Shown here piece after piece: positions 10,201 through 15,180 of a stretch of DNA of 15,180 bases. A program made the position numbers and the translations under genes. This DNA comes from Chlamydomonas sphaeroides (taxonomy: Eukaryota; Chlorophyta; Chlorophyceae; Chlamydomonadales; Chlamydomonadaceae), in the NCBI GenBank assembly GCA_001662425.1, contig BDDC01001918.1, forward strand, positions 1 to 15,180, given 5' to 3'. The notes beneath the pieces were generated by a model, which was not told where the DNA came from, did no database searches, and saw nothing but the letters and a program-made list of their open reading frames with translations. The first letter of the stretch is position 1; every line of letters starts with the position of its first letter.

Positions 10201-12767
10201 GCAGAGGAGGGCAGGGCATGACAGGACAGGAGAGCGAGCGGCTGATGCGCTTGATAATGCTGCGGCGGCGCTGACCGAGGTGCTTAGCATGAATGCTCGT
10301 GACGGCACTGTGTGGTGCTACACGTGTTGGTGGCATGCTTGTGTATATGACTACCTGTGGCACATATTGACTGGGCCGTCCGCACGGCCCCGGCCGTCCG
10401 GCCCACGCCACCCCGCCCCACGTGACAGCCTAGGCCCAGCTCCTCACCTGCCCGTCCGTCTGCGTGATCTTGAGCCGGTCCGCGGGGGCAACCGCCGCCC
10501 AGCGGTTGCCCGACCACTTCTCCAGCACGGGCCGGCCGCCGCCCCGCGGCGCGCGCGTGCGCACCCAGGGCGGCCGCTCCAGCAGCGGCAGCAGGCCCAT
10601 GAGGGTGTCGTTGGTGGACACCACCCGCGTGAGGGCGCCCATGGGCAGCTTGGGCAGCGCGTCGGTCAGGTAGCTGCGAGCGTGTGTAGCGGGGGCAGGA
10701 TGCGGTGAGCTAGCTAGCTGGAGCCCTCTGGACGCAGAGAAGGAAGTTGACGTGAGTTCGGTTCTCAAGCTGCCGGAAGTAGTGGGTGCGCGGGTGGGTG
10801 CGCGGGTGGGTGCGCGGGAAGGTGCTTCATGGAAGAGGGCAGGGCGATTGGTCGAGGGGAGATGAGGAAAGAGAGGCGTCAAGGGAGGGTCAAGAGAGGG
10901 TCAACGCGGCGGGTGCGGGGCGGGTGCTATGGCGGTGCCCAGCAACAGGGATGTCACGGGCTGAATAATGGCAGGCTCTCGTCCTCGCTTGTTGCCGCTG
11001 CCTGCCGCTCCCCCTGGCTGCCCCTCTTCCTCAGTCTAGCCCTGCCTCCCTGCCTTGTAGCTGCCCTCCAGCCTCACCGCAGGATGTTGAGGCTGCACAT
11101 GAGCACCTGGAACTCCACCTCCCGCCGCTGCCCCTCCTGCTCCTGCAGCCGCGTCTGGTTCAGCAGCTCCTCCGCGGTCCGCTCTGCGGCGCCGAGGTCA
11201 CGCAGGGCGCCGCTAGGAAAGAGATTTGCCAGCCGGCGTCGTTTGCGGCAACACAGCGCTGCACCCAGAACCACAACCCGCGCAGCTGGCACTTCCGCCC
11301 TGCACCGCCACTCAGCCGGGGCTGCTGTGTTGCGATGCAGCCTCGCCCCTGCCCCGCCTGTCCCTTGCCCGGCACCAGGCCGAAGCAGCCGCCCACCTCT
11401 CCCGCCCCTCCCGTCCTGCCGCGCTGCACCTACCCTTGTGCTCCGCCAGCTGCGCGCCCTCCGTCACCAGCCGCGTCAGCTTCCGGCTGCACCAGTCCGC
11501 CAGCTCCAGCGCATAGTCCTCGTTGAGCGACTCAGCGGCGGTCGCGTGAAACAGCGTGCACTACCGGGTGGGGGCCAGGCGGGATGTGAGGCAGGGGTGC
11601 AAGGTGCCGCACCAGCCCCGCATGGCAACAGCTATGTGTGCGGCACCCTATGGTGCTGCCCCAGCCCCCCCGGCCGCTGCAACCACCGGTACTTCGCCCA
11701 ACTTGGCCGCCGCCGGCTCGACCTACTCTTCACCCCTACAACTCCACTCACGCCCTCCCTCCCTTCTGGCCCTCACCTGCAGCAGGTTGACCACGGCCAG
11801 CTCGTGGAACAGCAGCAGGTAGACGGTCACGCTATCCACGTGATCCGCCAGGTGCTGCGCCAGCAGCGGGTATATCTGCTCCTTCCAGGACTCGATCAGC
11901 AGCAGGTCGTGCACCAGGACCTGGGGCAAGCAGGCGGCGGGTTTGCCGGGCAGGGCCAGCAGCCAAGATTTGGTAGGAGGCGGCCTGGGCAGTCAGGAGG
12001 GAACCCGGCGCCTCTGCCTGCGGTATGACTGTCGGCCTGTGGTGCGGTGGGCGCTTCAAGTCGGTGAGTGAAGTGCATAACGGTACCCCCGGGCCGCTCA
12101 CGTGCATCTTGTCCAGCGACACCAGCAGGTCCACGACGAACTCATGGCTGTGGGTCTGAGCGTTAAAGTGGGCCTACCATGGTGGGGGAGAAGGCGTGTG
12201 CAAGGCACTTGGTGGGGTGAGGGACAAGAGCCGAGACACAAGGTTTGGTTGAGCGGCCGGAGCCGCCGCAGCCTCAAACCCCTGGAGGGAAGCCCTACAT
12301 AAGGATACCTGCATGTTGAGGCGCTGGATCCACTCATGCTGCTGCTGCCATTTGGGACCGCCGACCTGCGGGTAGGGTTGTGCAGAGGTAAGTTGCAGGC
12401 GCACGTGTGTTGGGGCGTGTGGCCGGGTATCCCGCGGCCCGCGCATGCCACGGACGACGACACCCGGCCCCGACAACCCGCCCGACACAAAGGCTCGCCC
12501 ATCGGCACAGTTACGCGATGCTCCTGCGCACACGGTCGCTTACATCCTCGAAGCTGAGCGGCGAAAGCTGGTCGATGATACGCTCCGCCTCAGCCGCGCT
12601 AAGGGGTGCCTGCACAGTAGATCAGCGCAGACATTCAAGTCAGAGTCGCGTGTTACAGCTCCTGCGGCTGCGTCCACTGGACTTCGCATAGTCAAGGTTC
12701 TGACCTGGTTGATATTTCCTGCTTGCGCTTGCTGCCCTCGCTGGAGCAGCTGCTCTATAGTGTCCAT
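7211..12767 (-). CDS. ZMYND10: ZMYND10-like dynein arm assembly factor lacking the MYND finger, complete, 15 exons
   Basis: ZMYND10 (DNAAF7) acts in the cytoplasm in chaperone-assisted pre-assembly of outer and inner dynein arms before transport into cilia. Exons: 12767-12705, 12609-12544, 12365-12309, 12173-12102, 11920-11777, 11560-11430, 11212-11078, 10673-10448, 10198-10073, 9718-9653, 9360-9193, 8985-8875, 8641-8438, 8201-8040, 7849-7211 (TAA at 7213-7211), 789 residues in one frame. Diagnostic blocks in family order: WQQQHEWIQRLNMQ (~49-62), HEFVVDLLVSLDKMHVLVHD, LLLIESWKEQIYPLL, LLLFHELAVVNLLQ, CSRKLTRLV, YLTDALPKL, GNRWAAVAPADRLKITQTDG, VWLALNNLLVEP (~299-310), and AVPMVRDALLRGRNWRQLAD (~374-393). 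Animal ZMYND10 has about 440 residues and ends in a Cys-rich MYND finger. Only two cysteines follow residue 418 here, so no such finger can form. The tail (419-789) holds a likely beta-rich part (~500-600), a Pro-Ala linker and an acidic end, DLEDDSDDERPGLDDPE. The ATG has G at -3 and +4. Confidence 0.85.
7431..7502. repeat. (GGGGCT)12 hexanucleotide repeat coding for a Pro-Ala linker
   Basis: Twelve perfect or near-perfect GGGGCT units lie inside the last exon of the ZMYND10-like gene. Read on the minus strand they give an alternating Pro-Ala run in the C-terminal tail. The plus (template) strand has many successive runs of four G, the pattern of a G-quadruplex-forming repeat. Flanking sequence continues as degenerate Ala/Pro codons, so the array seems to have grown from a Pro-Ala-rich region. 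Confidence 0.9.
9719..10072 (-). other. 354-base intron of the ZMYND10-like gene
   Basis: The donor is GTGGGA after LLFDQ; the acceptor is CCCCCTCAG before LPVLKDLQ. Nothing else is recognisable inside; the open frames here do not resemble any family I know. Confidence 0.6.
10784..10817. repeat. 12-base tandem repeat GGGTGCGCGGGT, intronic
   Basis: Nearly three copies of a 12-base unit lie in the 404-base intron 11077-10674 of the ZMYND10-like gene. The rest of that intron has purine-rich GAGGAAAGAGAGG-type sequence on the plus strand (about 10826-10905) and no sign of a gene. Confidence 0.8.
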
Positions 12768-13085
12768 TACGTGACCTCCAAGCTGTCAGGCAGCGATGGT
12801 GCGCTCAATACTAAGAGCTTCAATTGTAAGAATGCCTGTGTGCTTGTCGATTTGCGTGTTTATAGTAGCGAAGTGTGCCCCTTTAGACCTGATCAGTGCA
12901 GTGATGCAGCCTTTCTGGGGGTCTAAAGCATGCCGCGAGGGCCGCGACCCATGGAGCTCTTTCGCGGCTTGCATCGGCGAGCAATGCTGTAACCCCTGCT
13001 CCCCAGAGGCTTGACACAAACTATTGACTGCTGTCGCACGCTTCAGTCCGACACCTGCAGTGAGCTGTCTTATTCGGCGACTTGC
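12768..13085. promoter_or_regulatory. Divergent intergenic region between ZMYND10-like and PLP-enzyme genes
   Basis: These 318 bases separate two start codons pointing away from each other, so both promoters and both 5' UTRs must lie here or overlap here, unless non-coding first exons exist. The stretch is visibly richer in A and T than the flanking exons. A TATAAA faces the minus-strand gene (separate entry). I see no comparably good TATA box facing the plus-strand gene. Short ATG-started frames occur on the plus strand upstream of 13086 (for example from 12796), but none resembles a protein. Confidence 0.6.
12859..12864 (-). promoter_or_regulatory. TATA box candidate for the ZMYND10-like gene
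   Basis: On the minus strand the sequence reads CTATAAAC, a perfect TATAAA whose end lies 91 bases upstream of the ATG at 12767. A usual 25-30 base spacing would put transcription start near 12830-12835 and give a 5' UTR of about 65 bases, plausible for an alga. Such hexamers are rare in DNA this GC-rich, but the local region is AT-richer, so chance remains possible. Confidence 0.45.
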
Positions 13086-15180
13086 ATGTCCGCGACCGGC
13101 GGAGAGGCGCCGCCCGCAGCGCCGGGCGGCCATGCAGGCACCTCCGTAGCCAGTGTTCAGCGTACAGGGTACCAAAACTTTGGTTCATTCTTCACTGAAA
13201 GTGTAGAGGACCTCATCGCAATTCCCCGCGAGCGCTATGTACCACCGCAGCTGCCTTTCGAGCCACCGTCGCTGGAGCACGTTAAGGATATGTCGCTTGG
13301 GGAGGCTTGCCGCCAGCTTTTCATGATAGACTTCAAGCGCTGGACGTTTGTGAGGAGGGGGGCACTGGGCACATGCGGTGGCCCAGCGACGTGCCTCCTG
13401 CCGGCGCTGCGGGTTTGTCGGAGCTCCTGCACCTCGGGGCCCCCTCCCTGCCTGCTGAGCTCGTCATTTGATGCCCTGACAGATCAACCACGGTGCCTTC
13501 GGCGGCGTGTGCCGGGCAGCACATGAGGAAGCCAACCTCTGGCGGGAGCACTGCGAGGTGCAGCCGCTGCGCTTCCTCGACAGGTGCGCACCGCCCCCAA
13601 CAGCCACGACCCGCAACATGCCAACTGTGAGAGACGCGCGCAGGCGCTCCTCTTTCAACCCAAGTACGCAACAGACATGCTGCCGCACTCACGTACCGAG
13701 TGCCGCCAGTCCAGCGCGGCCACATCAGCCACCCCCGCCCTGCCCACCAGCCGTCCTCCCAGCCCAGCCCACCAGCCCTTTTTATCCCTCCCGCTCGCCC
13801 GGCATCCTCTCCTACGGCCCTCCGCCCTGCAGAGAGCTATTCCCTCACATGGTCCGCGTCATGCGCGACATGGCGGACTTCATGGGCGCAGACCCACGGG
13901 TCAGTCCAGGCTTCAGGGGCCTTGTGCCCGCCCTCGAGCGGCGTGTACAGCTGGGCGGACCGCCGGGGCCCGCGCAACCAATGTTGTCAGGACGCTGGGG
14001 CGGGACCTGGGGCTGTGACGCTCCTCCGCAAGATGGCACTGATAGTCCCACCCGCAGGGCCAAGGCAGCCACGAGCACAGCCGCCTCCGCACCCCGCCGC
14101 GTAGTATGTCGGCCTGGGCGCAGCACCCGCCTGCTCACCAGCATCAAAGCCCCCGGGCGCGAGGGCTCGCCGTGTCGGCGCCTCGCGCTTGGCACCCATC
14201 TGCCCTGCGCCTCCTGCCGCTCCGCCCACCCGCTGCTGCCCAAACCCAGGACCTGGTGTTCGTGCCCAACGCCACCACCGGCCTCAACGTGGCCATCCAG
14301 GCGGCGGGTGGGGCCGCGCCCGCCGTGGCTGTATTGCATGGGCCAGGGGATGGGCACCCGGGATAGCCGCTGCGCTGAGGGCCTGCACGGGGCGGCGGGC
14401 GCTGGCATCAAGGGCTGGCCGCCGCAAGCCCTGAAGCCCACCCTGGGCCTACCCCAATGCCGCGTGCACGGCGCTCCCCTGCCTGCTCCGTGCCGCGTGC
14501 AGGCCTGCGGCCCGGCGACACGCTGTACATGCTCAACATTGGGTGCGTGCGGGGGCTGCGGGAGGGCCCTGGGCCGGAAGGAGGGTGCGGCAAGGGCTGT
14601 CTGGCCGCGGTGCTGGCGAGGCAGCTCGGCGGCTGCGACGCTCGTGAGACCCATGCGTGCTCGTTGCTGCCGTGTGGCAACTGTGGCGCACCGCAGGTAC
14701 GGCAGCGTCAAGAAGATGGCGCAGGCGGCCTCGGCGGCGGCGGCGGGCCGCGGCGCGGGCACGGTCCCGGCGGCGGCCGGCGGTGGCAGCAGCGGCGAGG
14801 CGCCCGGCGGCATCAACGTGGTGTACGGCGAAGTGACCTTCCCAATCAGGTTCGGGCAGTGGGGGGATGCCGGGATGCTACTGTGGGATGTTGGGCGCAG
14901 TTGCTCATGCTGCTTGCGCAGGAGCTGCCAGCTGCCACCTGCCCACCCCACCCCATCCACCGTGGCGAACCCCCGGCCCGGGCCTCGTTGGGCGCTGAAC
15001 TCAGCCCTCGGCGCGCGCACCTGTCCTCGCAGCCCTGTGGGTGGGCCGCCAGCCCATCCCCCGGTGCAAGCAAGGAGCTCACCCCCTGCCGTGTGATGTC
15101 CGGACTCCCAGCCCCTTGCTGCCCACCTCCCTCCCTCCTTCCCTCCCTCCCTCCCTCCCTGCCTCCCCTCCCTCCCTCCC
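13086..15180 (+). CDS. PLP-dependent aminotransferase class V protein (isopenicillin-N-epimerase-like), N-terminal part
   Basis: Exons 13086-13349, 13483-13583, 13833-13899, 14250-14307, 14503-14542 and 14697-14849 join in phase into 227 codons plus two bases; a GTTCGG donor follows and the rest lies past the window end. Family features are INHGAFGGVCRAAHEE (~89-104), like the LNHGSFG motif near the N-terminus of isopenicillin N epimerases and plant L-cysteine desulfhydrase; PNATTGLNVAIQ (~157-168), the ATT(G/A) PLP-phosphate loop; and GLRPGDTLYMLNIGYGSVKK. GINVVYGEVTFPIR resembles the step into the sheet strand before the PLP-Asp region. The PLP-binding lysine would be further downstream. 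An Ala/Gly/Ser-rich insert of about 35 residues separates YGSVKKMAQAAS from GINVVYGE. The ~88 residues before the first motif contain no targeting signal I recognise. Substrate cannot be told from this part: epimerase, desulfhydrase or another NifS-like reaction all remain possible. Start is the first in-frame ATG, in a weak context (T at -3). Confidence 0.75.
13900..14249 (+). other. 350-base intron of the PLP-enzyme gene
   Basis: It starts GTCAGT after the GADPR residues and ends CAAACCCAG before DLVFVPNATTG. The family alignment has no residues missing across the join. No other feature was seen in it. Confidence 0.6.
14850..15180 (+). other. Presumed intron or uncalled exon at the 3' edge
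   Basis: After the donor at 14850 none of the in-phase acceptor choices (for example GCGCAG before 14922 or TCGCAG before 15034) yields the residues expected after FPIR in this enzyme family. I therefore read the remaining 331 bases as intron, with low certainty. Confidence 0.35.
15126..15180. repeat. CCCT/CCTT pyrimidine tract at the window edge
   Basis: Some 55 bases of almost pure pyrimidine, mostly CCCT units with TTCCC and GCC interruptions, run to the last base. They fall in what I read as the intron after PLP-enzyme exon 14697-14849. The tract may continue outside the window, and such tracts are a common place for assembly breaks. Confidence 0.85.

Noticed and set aside
13845..15020. 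A 391-codon minus-strand frame opposite the PLP-enzyme exons
   Set aside because: Low-complexity composition and no recognisable motif; it mirrors the codon bias of the real exons on the other strand.
13507..15096. A 529-codon plus-strand frame across the PLP-enzyme region
   Set aside because: It runs through introns in the wrong frame for the conserved motifs, which are spread over other frames and join only by splicing.

Overview
The window is nuclear DNA of a green alga, most likely a chlamydomonadalean (Chlamydomonas/Volvox group). The base composition is very GC-rich. Genes are split into many short exons with small introns, and most introns begin GTG (about 30 of the 36 donors I traced) and end CAG. 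Proteins are stuffed with Ala, Gly and Pro runs, and the introns carry short tandem repeats. Identifications rest on reading the sequence and on remembered family features; no database search was run.

Three protein-coding genes were reconstructed by joining exons in phase. (1) Minus strand, about 6700 down past base 1: a SPO22/ZIP4/TEX11-type meiotic TPR protein. Sixteen exons are visible (1243 codons in one uninterrupted frame) and the C-terminus lies outside the window. (2) Minus strand, 12767 down to 7211: a complete 15-exon gene of 789 codons. Its first ~418 residues match ZMYND10 (DNAAF7), a cytoplasmic factor for pre-assembly of ciliary dynein arms. The MYND zinc finger expected at the C-terminus is absent and is replaced by a ~370-residue unfamiliar region ending in a Pro-Ala linker and an acidic tail. 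(3) Plus strand, 13086 to beyond the end: the N-terminal 227 codons of a PLP-dependent, aminotransferase class V protein (isopenicillin-N-epimerase / cysteine-desulfhydrase-like).

Genes 2 and 3 are divergent and share a 318-base, relatively AT-rich intergenic region with a TATAAA on the minus strand facing gene 2. Genes 2 and 1 are head to tail with 510 bases between them. The dynein assembly factor and the meiotic protein suit a flagellated alga with a sexual cycle, but nothing seen links the three genes in one pathway. No tRNA, rRNA, CRISPR array or mobile element was recognised. The very long open frames on the strand opposite the exons are by-products of GC-rich composition.
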